Shown: positions 8,735-18,260 of the stretch, piece after piece
Layout of the letters: each line of letters opens with the position of its first letter
How positions within the stretch are numbered: position 1 is the first letter of the stretch
Origin: Banduia mediterranea
Lineage (GTDB): Bacteria; Pseudomonadota; Gammaproteobacteria; Nevskiales; Nevskiaceae
Length of the DNA stretch: 64,000 nt
Direction of reading: 5' to 3'
Assembly: GCF_031846245.1 (NCBI RefSeq)
Contig: NZ_JAVRIC010000007.1
Coordinates: 98,829 to 162,828 of the forward strand
Notes under the pieces: model-generated
The model's input: the letters and a program-made list of their open reading frames with translations, nothing else
Database searches by the model: none
Told to the model about the DNA's origin: nothing
Translations under genes and position numbers: made by a program

Positions 8735-9361
8735 TCAATAGACCGTACAGCCGGTCTTGGCGCGCAGTTCTTCCGCGCTCACTTCCGACGCCAGCTCGAC
8801 CAGACGAATGCCTTGCGGCGTCACGTCCAGAACGCCCAGTTGCGTAATGATGCGGTCGACCACGGCGACGCCGGTCAGCGGGAGGTCGCAGTTCCCGAGG
8901 ATCTTGTGCGACCCGTCCTTGGCAGTGTGTTCCATCATCACCACCACGCGCTCGACACCGGCCACCAGATCCATCGCACCGCCCATGCCCTTGATCATCT
9001 TGCCGGGCACCATCCAGTTCGCCAGATCGCCACGCTCGGACACCTGCATGGCGCCGAGAATCGACAGGTTGATGTGCCCGCCGCGAATCATCGCGAAAGA
9101 GTCCGCGCTGGAAAAATAGGCGCTGCCGGGCAGCTCGGTGATCGTCTGCTTACCGGCATTGATCAGATCCGCGTCGACCTCGCTGTCCAGTGGATACGGG
9201 CCGATGCCCATGAGGCCGTTTTCGCTCTGCAACCATACGTCCATGCCCTCCGGGATATAGCCTGGAATCAGGGTGGGCAGACCGATCCCAAGGTTGACGT
9301 AGTAGCCATCCTGCAGCTCCTGCGCCGCGCGCTTGGCCATCTGTTCGCGTGTCCAGGCCAT
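8735..9361 (-). CDS. scoB: 3-oxoacid CoA-transferase subunit B
   Basis: A 208-residue beta subunit of a class I CoA-transferase. The catalytic glutamate sits in [16 protein letters not shown] and the N-terminal [16 protein letters not shown] are family signatures. With subunit A it should activate acetoacetate with succinyl-CoA to acetoacetyl-CoA. It starts 1 bp after the scoA stop, with its GGGAGAG ribosome site inside scoA. At the end of a leucine/isovalerate operon it would handle the acetoacetate made by HMG-CoA lyase. Substrate choice is inferred from context. Confidence 0.92.
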   Translation of the reverse strand: MAWTREQMAKRAAQELQDGYYVNLGIGLPTLIPGYIPEGMDVWLQSENGLMGIGPYPLDSEVDADLINAGKQTITELPGSAYFSSADSFAMIRGGHINLSILGAMQVSERGDLANWMVPGKMIKGMGGAMDLVAGVERVVVMMEHTAKDGSHKILGNCDLPLTGVAVVDRIITQLGVLDVTPQGIRLVELASEVSAEELRAKTGCTVY

Positions 9362-9362
9362 T

Positions 9363-10061
9363 TCAGCTCTCCCGCGTGGTGCGCTTTTCGATGCGCTTTT
9401 CAGGACTGGGGTTGTGTACCAGGCGCTTCACGTAGATGCCGGGCGTATGAATCATGTCGGGATCGAGCTCGCCAATGTCCACCAGTTGCTCGACCTCCGC
9501 GATGCACATCTTCGAGGCTGTTGCGCACATCGGATTGAAGTTGCGCGCGGTCTTGCGAAACACCAGATTGCCGGCGCGGTCGGCCTTCCAGGCCTTCACC
9601 AGAGACAGGTCCGCGCGCAGACACCTTTCCATGATGTGGGGCTCGCCGTCGAACTCGCGTACCTCCTTGCCCTCGGCCACCAGCGTGCCGTACCCGGTCT
9701 TGGTGTAGAACGCCGGAATCCCGGCGCCGCCAGCCCGCAGCTTCTCGGCGAGACTGCCCTGCGGCGTGAACTCCAACTCCAGTTCGCCGGCCAGGAACTG
9801 CCGCTCGAACTCCTTGTTTTCGCCGACGTAGGACGCAATCATCTTGCGGACCTGTCGCGACTCCAGCAGTACGCCCAAGCCGAAACCATCGACGCCCGCA
9901 TTGTTCGAAATCACCGTCAGATCCTTGCAGCCGGTTGCGCGCAGGGCGTCGATCAGCGCCTCGGGAATCCCGCACAGCCCGAAGCCGCCCACCGCCAGTG
10001 TCATGCCGTCGCGAACCACGCCCTCCAGCGCGGCGGCAGCACTGGGATATTGTTTGTTCAT
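9363..10061 (-). CDS. scoA: 3-oxoacid CoA-transferase subunit A
   Basis: A 232-residue alpha subunit of the same class I CoA-transferase. It carries the glycine-rich CoA-binding motif [17 protein letters not shown] near residue 22 and the family segment [15 protein letters not shown]. The ATG at 10061 has GGAGG 9 nt upstream. It lies 71 bp downstream of liuD and is probably cotranscribed, feeding the ketone-body end of leucine breakdown into acetyl-CoA. Confidence 0.92.
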   Translation of the reverse strand: MNKQYPSAAAALEGVVRDGMTLAVGGFGLCGIPEALIDALRATGCKDLTVISNNAGVDGFGLGVLLESRQVRKMIASYVGENKEFERQFLAGELELEFTPQGSLAEKLRAGGAGIPAFYTKTGYGTLVAEGKEVREFDGEPHIMERCLRADLSLVKAWKADRAGNLVFRKTARNFNPMCATASKMCIAEVEQLVDIGELDPDMIHTPGIYVKRLVHNPSPEKRIEKRTTRES

Positions 10062-10132
10062 CGCCTCGTCCTCCAGGCCAAGCCCGTTTCAGGCTGATTT
10101 CGCATGCGGTGCGGAACGTCAGCCACTCGCAT

Positions 10133-12121
10133 TCACTCGGCCGGCTCGAACTCGACCAGTTCGGCGCCATCGGCAACCTGTTCGCCGACGGCGCAGAGCA
10201 AGCCGGTGACCGTGCCGCGTGCCGGCGCCGAAAGCGTGTGTTCCATCTTCATCGCCTCCATCACCACCAACGGTGTTCCCTTGTCGACCAGTACACCGAC
10301 TTCGGCCGGCAGCTCCAGTATTTTCCCCGGCATCGGCGCCAGCAAACCGCCCTGCGCATCCTGCTCCTCACCGGCATGGGCCAGCGGATCGAGGCGCGTC
10401 AGCCGGTACGAATTCCCGCCAATGAAGACCTGCAGAATCTCGCCGAGCGCAACGACGCGCGCATTGAAATGCCGGCCGCCGACGGTGGCCTGCAAACGGC
10501 CGCTCGCATCGAGCCGCGCCTGCGCGGCCTCACCGTCGATCCGGTAACCCTCCGGCGCGTACTCCACTTCGAGCACGCGGTGCACATCGGCGTGAAGCCA
10601 TTCGATCTTGCGCCGCGATAGCCCGTTGAGGCGCCAGCCGTCGGCCTGTGCCCACGGTGACCAGCGGTCGAGCGAACCGGCTGCATCCTCGGCCCGTGCG
10701 CGTGCTTCGTCCAGCAGGTGGTGCAGCCCGGCAGCTTCGAATACCTCGCGCGGCGGTGCGGCAGCCGGCGCAAGCAGAATAGCGCGCTCGCGTTCGATCA
10801 GACCGGTATCGACACGCCCGGCACGGAAGTCGACATGGTCGATCAAGCGCGCCAGAAAGCGGGCGTTGTTGCCCACGCCCGCCACCTCGAACGCGGCGAG
10901 CGCACCCAGCATGCGGTCGATGGCGCGATCACGGGTTTCGTCCCAGACGATGAGCTTGGCCAGCATCGGATCGTAGTGCGGGCTGACTTCGTCGCCCTGA
11001 TCAACGCCGCTGTCGATCCGCACATGCGCCGATTCGGCCGGCGTGCTGAACAGCGCCAGGCGACCGATCGACGGCAGAAAGCCCTTTTCCGGCTCCTCGG
11101 CGTAGAGCCGCACTTCGATCGAATGCCCGTGCAGTGGCACCTGCTCCTGGCTCAGCGGCAGCGCTTCGCCGGCGGCGATCCGCAGCTGCCATTCGACCAG
11201 ATCGAGACCGGTGATCATTTCGGTCACCGGGTGCTCCACCTGCAGACGCGTATTCATCTCCATGAAATAGAACTGGCCGCTCGAATCCGCGATGAACTCG
11301 ACGGTGCCGGCACCGACGTAGCGGACGGCGCGCGCAGCATCACAGGCGGCCTTGGCCATGGCGGCGCGTCGTTCGCCATCGATGCCGGGCGCCGGTGCTT
11401 CCTCGACCACTTTCTGGTGGCGTCGCTGCGCCGAGCAGTCGCGCTCGTGCAGGCTGATGACCGAGCCCTGGCTGTCGCCGAACACCTGAATTTCGATGTG
11501 GCGTGGCTGCTGCAGATACTTCTCGATCAATACCTGCTCGTCACCGAAACTGGCCCGCGCCTCGCGCTTGCAGGACGCCAGCGCGGCGGCAAACTCGCCG
11601 CTGCCTTCGACCACGCGCATGCCCTTGCCGCCGCCACCGGCCGAGGCCTTGATCAGCACCGGGTAGCCGATTTCGTCGGCCTTGGCCTGCAGCAGCGCCG
11701 GCTCCTGCGCATCGCCGTGGTAACCGGGCACCAGCGGCACACCGGCAGCGTGCATCAAGGCCTTGGCCGCGGACTTGGAGCCCATGGCCTGAATCGCCTC
11801 GACCGGCGGGCCGATGAAGACGACGCCAGCCTCGGCACAGGCGCGCGCGAAACCCTCGTTCTCGGACAGGAAGCCGTAGCCGGGATGGATCGCCTCGGCG
11901 CCGCTGCAACGTGCCGCGTCGAGGATGTTCGGCACCTGCAGGTAGCTGTCCTTGGAGGCGGCCGGCCCGACGCAATAGGCTTCGTCGGCGAGCCGCACAT
12001 GGCGCGCCTCGGCATCGGCCTCCGAATACACCGCCACGCTGCGAATGCCGAGGCGGCGGCAGGTCCTGATGATGCGGCAGGCGATTTCGCCACGATTGGC
12101 GATCAGTACTTTTCCGAACAT
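10133..12121 (-). CDS. liuD: 3-methylcrotonyl-CoA carboxylase, biotin-carrying alpha subunit
   Basis: A 662-residue biotin-dependent carboxylase alpha chain. In order: biotin carboxylase domain (MFGKVLIANRGEIACRIIRT; ATP-grasp GGGGKGMR; EMNTRLQVEHPVTE), a BT-like linker, and a C-terminal biotinyl domain with VMEAMKMEH where the Lys carries biotin. It carboxylates biotin for transfer by the LiuB subunit to 3-methylcrotonyl-CoA. The ATG at 12121 gives the family N-terminus; the upstream open frame is Arg-rich and overlaps liuB. Identity as methylcrotonyl rather than propionyl or geranyl type rests on its liuA-liuB neighbours. Confidence 0.93.
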   Translation of the reverse strand: MFGKVLIANRGEIACRIIRTCRRLGIRSVAVYSEADAEARHVRLADEAYCVGPAASKDSYLQVPNILDAARCSGAEAIHPGYGFLSENEGFARACAEAGVVFIGPPVEAIQAMGSKSAAKALMHAAGVPLVPGYHGDAQEPALLQAKADEIGYPVLIKASAGGGGKGMRVVEGSGEFAAALASCKREARASFGDEQVLIEKYLQQPRHIEIQVFGDSQGSVISLHERDCSAQRRHQKVVEEAPAPGIDGERRAAMAKAACDAARAVRYVGAGTVEFIADSSGQFYFMEMNTRLQVEHPVTEMITGLDLVEWQLRIAAGEALPLSQEQVPLHGHSIEVRLYAEEPEKGFLPSIGRLALFSTPAESAHVRIDSGVDQGDEVSPHYDPMLAKLIVWDETRDRAIDRMLGALAAFEVAGVGNNARFLARLIDHVDFRAGRVDTGLIERERAILLAPAAAPPREVFEAAGLHHLLDEARARAEDAAGSLDRWSPWAQADGWRLNGLSRRKIEWLHADVHRVLEVEYAPEGYRIDGEAAQARLDASGRLQATVGGRHFNARVVALGEILQVFIGGNSYRLTRLDPLAHAGEEQDAQGGLLAPMPGKILELPAEVGVLVDKGTPLVVMEAMKMEHTLSAPARGTVTGLLCAVGEQVADGAELVEFEPAE

Positions 12122-12206
12122 CAGAATGTGCTCCCCGACAACAAGCTGCGCGTGCCGAAGATGGCGTCGACCTCGCTCCTGGAAACTCTCATCGCAGGGC
12201 GCTCCA

Positions 12207-13814
12207 TCACATCCGGAACACGCCGAAGCGCGTCTGCGGAATCGGCGCATTGAGCGCGGCCGACAGGCCCAGCGCCAGCGTGCGGCGCGTCTGTGCGGGG
12301 TCGATGATGCCGTCGTCCCAGAGCCGCGCCGTGGCGTAGTACGGATCGCTCTGCAGATCGAACTGACTGCGGATCGGCTCGCGGAACGCGGTTTCGTCGT
12401 CGGCGCTCCAGAGTCGCCCCTTGGCTTCCAGCGCGTCGCGGCGCACGGTGGCGAGCACACTCGCGGCCTGCTCGCCGCCCATCACCGAGATTCGCGAATT
12501 CGGCCAGCTCCAGAGGAAACGCGGCGAGTAAGCGCGGCCGCACATGCCATAGTTGCCGGCGCCGAAGGAGCCACCGACCAGCACCGTGAACTTCGGCACC
12601 TGCGCAGTCGCCACAGCCGTGACCAACTTGGCGCCGTCCTTGGCGATGCCGCCGTTCTCGTACTTGCGGCCGACCATGAAGCCGGAAATGTTCTGCAGGA
12701 ACAGCAGCGGAATGCCGCGCTGCGCACACAGCTCGATGAAGTGCGCGCCCTTCTGTGCGGACTCGGCAAACAGGATGCCGTTGTTGGCGACGATGCCCAC
12801 CGGATAACCATGAATGTGTGCGAAGCCGGTCAGCAGGGTGGCGCCGTAACGTGCCTTGAATTCATCCAGGCGTGAACCGTCGACCAGACGCGCGATGATT
12901 TCACGCACGTCATAGGGCTTGCGCGCATCCGCCGGAATCACGCCGTAGATTTCTTCCGGATCGTAAAGCGGCGCTTCCGGTACCTGCAGGTCCACGCCCG
13001 GCTGCTTGCAGCGATTGAGATTGGACACGAGACGGCGCACCAGCGACAGCGCATGGTGATCGTTTTCAGCCAGATGGTCGGCCACGCCGGACAGGCGCGT
13101 GTGCACATCGGCACCGCCGAGATCCTCGGCGCTCACCACCTCGCCGGTGGCGGCCTTCACCAGGGGCGGACCGCCGAGAAAGATCGTGCCCTGATTGCGC
13201 ACGATCACGGTTTCGTCGGACATCGCCGGCACATAGGCGCCGCCAGCGGTGCACGAGCCCATCACGCAGGCGATCTGCGGTATGCCCTGCGCCGAAAGAT
13301 TGGCCTGATTGAAGAAGATGCGGCCGAAGTGCTCCTTGTCCGGAAACACCTCGTCCTGCATCGGCAGGAAGGCACCACCGGAATCGACAAGATAAACGCA
13401 GGGCAGATTGTTCTCGCGCGCGATTTCCTGGGCGCGCAGATGCTTCTTGACGGTCATCGGGTAGTAGGTGCCGCCCTTGACCGTCGCGTCGTTGGCCACG
13501 ATCACGCATTCCCGACCGCTGATGCGGCCGATGCCGGCCACCACGCCGGCACTGGAAATCTCCCCGCCGTACATGCCCCAGGCCGCCAGCGACGACAGTT
13601 CCAGGAACGGCGAACCGGCGTCCAGCAGACCGTCGATGCGCTCGCGCACCAGCAGCTTGCCGCGTGCCACATGCTTGGCCCGCGCCGCTTCGGACTCGCC
13701 CTGCGCCACGCGCTGCATGGCCTCGCGCAGTCCGTCCACCTGCGTCTTCATGCCCGCAGCATTGGTGCGGAACTCCTCGCTGGATGTCCGCAATTTCGAT
13801 TGGATGATGCTCAC
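12207..13814 (-). CDS. liuB: 3-methylcrotonyl-CoA carboxylase, carboxyltransferase beta subunit
   Basis: A 535-residue acyl-CoA carboxyltransferase with two crotonase-like halves. Recognisable segments are [17 protein letters not shown] (N-terminal oxyanion region, about residue 188), [14 protein letters not shown] and [16 protein letters not shown] (C-terminal half). With LiuD it converts 3-methylcrotonyl-CoA to 3-methylglutaconyl-CoA in leucine degradation. Start overlaps the liuA stop (ATGA, 13811-13814). An 85-bp gap to liuD stands where many liu operons carry liuC. Confidence 0.94.
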   Translation of the reverse strand: MSIIQSKLRTSSEEFRTNAAGMKTQVDGLREAMQRVAQGESEAARAKHVARGKLLVRERIDGLLDAGSPFLELSSLAAWGMYGGEISSAGVVAGIGRISGRECVIVANDATVKGGTYYPMTVKKHLRAQEIARENNLPCVYLVDSGGAFLPMQDEVFPDKEHFGRIFFNQANLSAQGIPQIACVMGSCTAGGAYVPAMSDETVIVRNQGTIFLGGPPLVKAATGEVVSAEDLGGADVHTRLSGVADHLAENDHHALSLVRRLVSNLNRCKQPGVDLQVPEAPLYDPEEIYGVIPADARKPYDVREIIARLVDGSRLDEFKARYGATLLTGFAHIHGYPVGIVANNGILFAESAQKGAHFIELCAQRGIPLLFLQNISGFMVGRKYENGGIAKDGAKLVTAVATAQVPKFTVLVGGSFGAGNYGMCGRAYSPRFLWSWPNSRISVMGGEQAASVLATVRRDALEAKGRLWSADDETAFREPIRSQFDLQSDPYYATARLWDDGIIDPAQTRRTLALGLSAALNAPIPQTRFGVFRM

Positions 13815-14974
13815 CCGAGCGTCTCGCCGAAGAGTTCGCGGCCGATCAGCATGCGGCGGATTTCCGAGGTCCCGGCACCGATTTCATAGAGCTTGGCGTC
13901 GCGCCACAATCGGCCCGCCGGAAACTCGTTGATGTAACCGTTGCCGCCCAAAGCCTGAATCGCCTGCCCGGCCATCCAGGTGGCCTTTTCAGCCGAATAC
14001 AGAATCGCGCCAGCCGCATCCTTGCGCGTGGTCTCGCCGCGATCACAGGCCTTGGCCACGGCGTAGACATAGGCACGGCAGGCGTTGAAGCCCACATACA
14101 TGTCCGCCAGCTTGCCCTGCATCAACTGGAATTCGCCGATCGCCTGGCCGAACTGCTTGCGTTCGTGCACGTACGGCAGCACTGCGTCGAGGCAGGCGGC
14201 CATGATGCCCAGCGGCCCACCGGACAGGACCACCCGTTCGTAGTCCAGGCCGGACATCAACACATTGACGCCGCGTCCCACCTCGCCCAGTACATTGTCT
14301 TGCGGCACCTCGCAATCCTCGAACACCAGCTCGCAGGTGTTGGAGCCGCGCATGCCGAGCTTGTCGAGCTTCTGCGCCGTGGAAAATCCGGCAAAGCCCT
14401 TCTCGATCAGGAAGGCGGTGATGCCGCGCGCGCCAGCGCCGGGATCGGTCTTGGCGTAGACGATCAAGGTGTCCGCGTCCGGACCATTGGTAATCCACAT
14501 CTTGCTGCCGTTGAGCACATAGCGATCACCCTTGCGGTCCGCGCGCAGGCGCATCGACACCACGTCCGAGCCCGCCCCGGGCTCGGACATCGCCAGGGCC
14601 CCGACATGCTCGCCACTGATCAACTTCGGCAGGTAGCGTCGCTTCTGCGCCTCGCTGCCGTTCTTGCGCAACTGGTTCACGCACAGGTTCGAATGCGCGC
14701 CGTAGGACAGGCCGATCGAGGCGCTGGCACGGGAGATTTCCTCCATTGCCACCACGTGCGCGAGATAGCCCATCTCGGTACCGCCGTATTCGGGCTCCAC
14801 TGTCAGACCCAGCACGCCCAGTTCGCCGAACTTGCGCCACAACGGCATCGGAAAGGCATTGTCCTGGTCGGTCTTCGCCGCCAGCGGCACGATCTCGCGC
14901 TGCGCGAACTTCTGCGTGATCTCTCGCAGTTGGTCGACCTCATCGCCAAGATCGAAATTCAGGCTTGCGCTCAT
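13811..14974 (-). CDS. liuA: isovaleryl-CoA dehydrogenase
   Basis: A 387-residue flavoprotein of the acyl-CoA dehydrogenase family, oxidising isovaleryl-CoA to 3-methylcrotonyl-CoA and passing electrons to ETF. FAD/substrate motifs [13 protein letters not shown] and WITNGPDAD are present. The catalytic glutamate lies in the [15 protein letters not shown] helix, the position typical of isovaleryl-CoA dehydrogenases rather than of MCAD/SCAD. C-terminal signature [19 protein letters not shown]. First gene of the operon; divergent from a TetR gene whose putative operator lies between them. Confidence 0.94.
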   Translation of the reverse strand: MSASLNFDLGDEVDQLREITQKFAQREIVPLAAKTDQDNAFPMPLWRKFGELGVLGLTVEPEYGGTEMGYLAHVVAMEEISRASASIGLSYGAHSNLCVNQLRKNGSEAQKRRYLPKLISGEHVGALAMSEPGAGSDVVSMRLRADRKGDRYVLNGSKMWITNGPDADTLIVYAKTDPGAGARGITAFLIEKGFAGFSTAQKLDKLGMRGSNTCELVFEDCEVPQDNVLGEVGRGVNVLMSGLDYERVVLSGGPLGIMAACLDAVLPYVHERKQFGQAIGEFQLMQGKLADMYVGFNACRAYVYAVAKACDRGETTRKDAAGAILYSAEKATWMAGQAIQALGGNGYINEFPAGRLWRDAKLYEIGAGTSEIRRMLIGRELFGETLG

Positions 14975-15108
14975 CCGGGACTCGCTCCGTGCTGGCCACC
15001 CTTGTGTGTGTGTCCCACGATCTATAGCTGCGCAGCGACACCTGCCGGGTTTGGCGGCTCAGTGGAATGTGCCCGGCACGACGGATTCTAGGCGCCACGC
15101 ATCAAAAA

Positions 15109-15144
15109 GTGAAATATGATTCACAAAAAACAATTGAGATTCAC
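15109..15144. promoter_or_regulatory. putative TetR operator between liuA and its regulator
   Basis: GTGAA-N6-TTCAC (15109-15124) is a dyad, and a third half site GATTCAC follows at 15138-15144, immediately before the regulator's start. Three spaced half sites in the divergent promoter region are what a dimeric repressor controlling both itself and the liu operon would need. Assignment is by position and symmetry only. Confidence 0.5.
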
Positions 15145-15147
15145 ATC

Positions 15148-15762
15148 ATGGCTTACCAACGCTCGCCGCTGATGCAGGAACGACTGGCCGACAATCGCCA
15201 GCGCATCCTGCGTTCCGCGCGTCGACTGGTGGCGAGCGGCGGCTTCCGCGCCGCGTCGATCAGCGCGGTGGCGGCGGAGGCTGGCTTGTCCACCGGCGCA
15301 ATGTATCGCTACTTCCCGTCCAAGAAAGACCTGTTCGTGGAAGTGCTGGACGAGGCCGTCACCCATGAAGTGTCGATCCTGCGCGAGATCGTGGACCGAC
15401 CGGCGCCGGCCATCGAACGCCTGCGCGCCGCGGTGGAATCCTTCGCAGCGCGCGCCCTGCAGGGTCCATACCTCGCCTACGCCTTCATCGCCGAACCGAC
15501 CGACCCCGAAGTCGAAGCCGCCCGTATCGTCTGCCGACAGCGGTTCGGCGAAGTGTTCAAGGACGTACTGCGCGCCGGCGTCGCCAGCGGCGAGTTTCCC
15601 GAGCAGTCCGTCGAGGTCAGCGCAGCCTGCATCGTCGGCGCGTTCACCGAAGCCCTGGTGCGTCCGGTGGCGCCATCGTCCAAGGCCAGTGACGCTCACG
15701 CGCTGATCGATGCGATTGCAGACTTCTGCGTGCGTGCGGCGAGGGGGAACAGGAGCGCCTGA
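15148..15762 (+). CDS. TetR/AcrR family transcriptional regulator
   Basis: A 204-residue regulator with an N-terminal TetR helix-turn-helix (about residues 12-58; ISAVAAEAGLSTGAMYRYFPSK) and an alpha-helical ligand domain. It is transcribed away from liuA, so it is the likely repressor of the leucine/isovalerate operon, perhaps responding to an acyl-CoA intermediate. Many liu clusters use a MerR-type LiuR instead, so a TetR in this place is a variation. The ATG at 15148 follows the putative operator directly; an upstream extension lacks family similarity. Confidence 0.85.
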   Translation: MAYQRSPLMQERLADNRQRILRSARRLVASGGFRAASISAVAAEAGLSTGAMYRYFPSKKDLFVEVLDEAVTHEVSILREIVDRPAPAIERLRAAVESFAARALQGPYLAYAFIAEPTDPEVEAARIVCRQRFGEVFKDVLRAGVASGEFPEQSVEVSAACIVGAFTEALVRPVAPSSKASDAHALIDAIADFCVRAARGNRSA

Positions 15763-15881
15763 TTCGCCTGATTCAACGCAGGTATCGAACCCCTAAGCCG
15801 GCATAGCCGGAACCAAACAGGATGAGGCAATCTGTCGTCGTGTCGATGGAGACCGACGATGACAGAGATGCTGGCGGCAGC

Positions 15882-16233
15882 GTAAGCGTTCAAACCGCAG
15901 CGTCCTATTCGCGCGGATCATTGGCCATTAGCCTGCACGCATCGACTGAAACGGAGCGATGCGATGGAAACAGGAATGGGCAGAGTTCGTTACGTCCGAC
16001 GCAGCGAGTCGGATTGGCGCGCGTTGATTGAAGAGTGGGCGCAAAGCGGGCAGAACCAAGAAGCGTTCTGCCGCACGCGTGGGCTTGCGCTGAGCACGCT
16101 GGGCAACTGGCGGCGCAAGCTCAAGGGCGAATCGGTGTCATCGCCCGAATCGCCGCCGCGTGAAGCCGCCGGCTTTATCGAGCTGACGGCACCGGTGGCG
16201 TCAGAAAAAGAATCGCCGGCCTGGGATGCACAA
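15882..16233 (+). mobile_element. left end of an IS66-family element with truncated tnpA
   Basis: GTAAGCG at 15882 matches the usual first bases of IS66 inverted repeats. About 80 bp inside, an open frame starting at 15964 encodes the IS66 accessory protein TnpA: SDWRALIEEWAQSGQNQEAF, CRTRGLALSTLGNWRRKL, then the FIELTAPV region. Homology stops near WDAQ at about 16233, where the tandem repeat and RAYT scar begin, so tnpA lacks its C-terminus and tnpB/tnpC are absent. The frame stays open to 16611 through foreign sequence. Probably inert. Confidence 0.7.
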
Positions 16234-16281
16234 AGGTCGAAGGTCGGGGTCAGGTCTAGGTCGAAGGTCGGGGTCAGGTCT
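16234..16281 (+). repeat. 24-bp unit, two tandem copies
   Basis: A 24-bp unit containing AGGTCGAAGGTCGGGGTCAG is repeated exactly twice head to tail (16234-16257 and 16258-16281). Its GGGGTCAGGTCT part reappears inverted at 16546-16560. The tandem copy looks like a slippage or repeated-end product of the RAYT-associated element it borders. Confidence 0.85.
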
Positions 16282-16560
16282 TGCGCCTTGACGCAGCCCG
16301 CCGATCCACACCTCGCGCGATCCGGCTTACCGTCGAGTAGTCGAGTAGTGCTACCCGAAGTGCACACCGATCTGCGGAAGTTGTCGGTGTCCGCTCTCGT
16401 AGGCGTCGCGACCTTCGTCATTGAGGAAGATAGCTTGACGGGCATTGCCGCGCGCCATCACATGATGGATCGCGTCGGGGAATTCGATACGCAGAGGGCG
16501 GGCCATGCGGGGAACGTAGCGAAGCCAAAAAAATTTGGCAAGGAACAAGACCTGACCCCA
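16268..16560 (-). mobile_element. RAYT (REP-associated Y1 transposase) remnant with inverted ends
   Basis: GGGGTCAGGTCTTG at 16270-16283 and its reverse complement CAAGACCTGACCCC at 16546-16559 bracket this segment. Inside, on the minus strand, 16506-16351 encodes MARPLRIEFPDAIHHVMARG and NARQAIFLNDEGR, the start of a Y1 (IS200-like) REP-associated tyrosine transposase, broken off before the catalytic Tyr. GGGGTCAGGTCTTG-type ends around RAYT fragments are familiar to me from gammaproteobacterial genomes. It has inserted into or replaced the right part of the IS66 element. Confidence 0.65.
16351..16506 (-). pseudogene. RAYT transposase N-terminal fragment
   Basis: About 50 residues beginning MARPLRIEFPDAIHHV, which is the conserved opening of transposase_17/Y1 REP-associated transposases, with HHV being the place of the metal-binding HUH-like pair. 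The reading then loses similarity and stops at 16351. A full enzyme is roughly 200-300 residues, so this is a stub unable to catalyse transposition. Confidence 0.7.
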
Positions 16561-16675
16561 ACGCTTGGGACTTTTTGGGCGCGCAACAACAGGTCAGACT
16601 GGGCGTGCTGAACGCTCGAGCACACATATTCCGAACGCCGCAAATGAGCGAAACCGCACCGCCAAGGCTAGGACT

Positions 16676-17098
16676 TTTTTTGAGCAAGCGCCGAATGCGA
16701 CCAGCCGCATGACCTTGGGCGGCGAGGCAGATTCGTTCGGGCTGCCCAGGGTCCGTCTCAATTGGCAGCTCACGTTTCTGGACCATCATTCGCACTGCGT
16801 GCTTGCCTCCGCACTGGCCGACGATCTTTTGAGACGCGGCATTGCCAGACGCCTGGGTCCGATCGGTCTCGCCGACGAGGTGCAGTTTTCGAACCACCCG
16901 CTCGGCACGACACGGATGTCCATCGACCCGGGCGACGGAGTGGTCGATACGAACTGTCGCGTGCATGGCATCGACAACCTCTTCACTGCCGGCGGCAGTG
17001 TCTTCCCGACGGGGAGCTGAGCCAATCCAACAGTCACCGTTCTCACACTGACGCAGCGCCTCGCGCGCCACTTGTCTACGGTCTTCGCCACTGCGTGA
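16676..17098 (+). pseudogene. GMC oxidoreductase C-terminal fragment with internal stop
   Basis: The reading FEQAPNATSRMTLGGEADSF, GLPRVRLNWQL, then HPLGTTRMS and VDTNCRVHGIDNLFTAGGSV is the C-terminal domain of a glucose-methanol-choline flavoprotein, including the active-site His region. The N-terminal FAD domain is gone, lost at the mobile-element junction. A TGA at 17018-17020 interrupts the frame exactly where PTG-G-S-ANPT is expected; beyond it the same frame continues ANPTVTVLTLTQRLARHL to a stop at 17096-17098. The gene is therefore both truncated and nonsense-mutated. Confidence 0.82.
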
Positions 17099-17202
17099 GC
17101 GCGCTTCGACACAGCTTGTCACCGTCCGGAGCGAGCGACACGGCACAGTCGACTACGCGCGGCGCGCGTGCCGGCTCGGCGGGACAAGCGTAAGCGTCTT
17201 TC

Positions 17203-18198
17203 TCAATCGCGCAGATCGACGAGATAGCGGCCGGTCATGCTGGCGCCCATCAGGTCCTCGGCGGCCTGGGTCACCTCGTCGAGGCGGATCGTGCGGCTGA
17301 CGATCCGGTCCAGATGACGCGGCTTCCAGTCGCTGGCGAGGTGCTTCCAGATCTCCAGCCGCCACTCGCGCGGCACCTCCACCGACCAGATCCCCAGCAA
17401 CGACGCGCCGCGCAGAATGAACGGAATCACCGTGGTTTCGAGCTTGGGCGAGGACGCCAGACCGATCAAGGCGATATTGCCCCAGGGTTTGACGGTGCGC
17501 GTGAGATAGGCCAGCGCATCGCCGCCGAGATTGTCGACGGCGCCACCCCAGACCGCCGTTTCCAGGGGCTTGCTGCCAAAGTCGAGGCGCTTGCGATCGA
17601 CGATCTCGCTGGCGCCGAGCGCCTTGAGGTAGTCGCCGGCCTGCTCCGGCTTGCCGGTGATCGCGGCCACCTTGAAACCGGCGCGTGAGAACAGGTCGGT
17701 GGCGATCGATCCGACACCGCCGGTCGGCCCGGTGATCGCGATCGGGCCCATGTGCGGTCGCTGGTGATTGTCGAGCATGCGCTTGAGCGCCAGCGCGGCG
17801 GTGAAGCCGGCCGTGCCGATCGCCATCGATTCACGCAGCGACAAGCCATCCGGCAGCGGCACCACGGCATAGGCCGGCACTCGCGCGTACTGCGCGAACC
17901 CGCCGTCCAGCTGTTCGCCGATATTGCAGCCAGTGACCACCACCGCCGCACCGGCCTGCACGTCTGCGGAACTGCTTTCGACCACCACACCGGCGAGATC
18001 GATGCCGGCCACGCAGGGCGAGCGACGCATGATGCGGCCCTTGCCGCTGACCGCGAGCGCATCCTTGAAATTGAGGCCGGACCAGTGCACGCGGACAACC
18101 ACCTCGCCCGCGCTGAGATCATTCAGCGCAATCGTTTCCAGACGCGCTTCGGCGCGTTTGTCGACGGTGTGCACTCTGAGTGCCTGAAAGCTTTCCAT
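17203..18198 (-). CDS. acuI: YhdH/AcuI-type quinone oxidoreductase (acryloyl-CoA reductase family)
   Basis: A 331-residue zinc-independent medium-chain dehydrogenase/reductase. GroES-like N-terminal domain (SGLNFKDALAVSGKGRI) and a Rossmann domain with ITGPTGGVGSIA near residue 150. The LNFKDAL and GCNIGEQLDGGFAQYA segments mark the YhdH/AcuI subfamily, which reduces acryloyl-CoA to propionyl-CoA with NADPH and so detoxifies acrylate. The ATG at 18198 has AGGAAG 8 nt upstream. Substrate is inferred from the family; no DMSP genes are nearby. Confidence 0.88.
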   Translation of the reverse strand: MESFQALRVHTVDKRAEARLETIALNDLSAGEVVVRVHWSGLNFKDALAVSGKGRIMRRSPCVAGIDLAGVVVESSSADVQAGAAVVVTGCNIGEQLDGGFAQYARVPAYAVVPLPDGLSLRESMAIGTAGFTAALALKRMLDNHQRPHMGPIAITGPTGGVGSIATDLFSRAGFKVAAITGKPEQAGDYLKALGASEIVDRKRLDFGSKPLETAVWGGAVDNLGGDALAYLTRTVKPWGNIALIGLASSPKLETTVIPFILRGASLLGIWSVEVPREWRLEIWKHLASDWKPRHLDRIVSRTIRLDEVTQAAEDLMGASMTGRYLVDLRD

Positions 18199-18260
18199 GG
18201 GATGTCTTCCTGTAGGATGTGACCCATTGTAGGGCTCAGGTTTCGTCACTTCTCAAGGCC

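Noticed and set aside
10133..12460. Longer start for the carboxylase alpha subunit, beginning at 12460
   Set aside because: The extra 113 residues are Arg/Ala-rich, overlap liuB and lack family similarity; MFGKVLIANRGE at 12121 is the normal N-terminus.
17190..17196. A second GTAAGCG as right end of the IS66 element
   Set aside because: It is in the same orientation as the left end, not inverted, so it cannot be the opposite terminus; probably chance.
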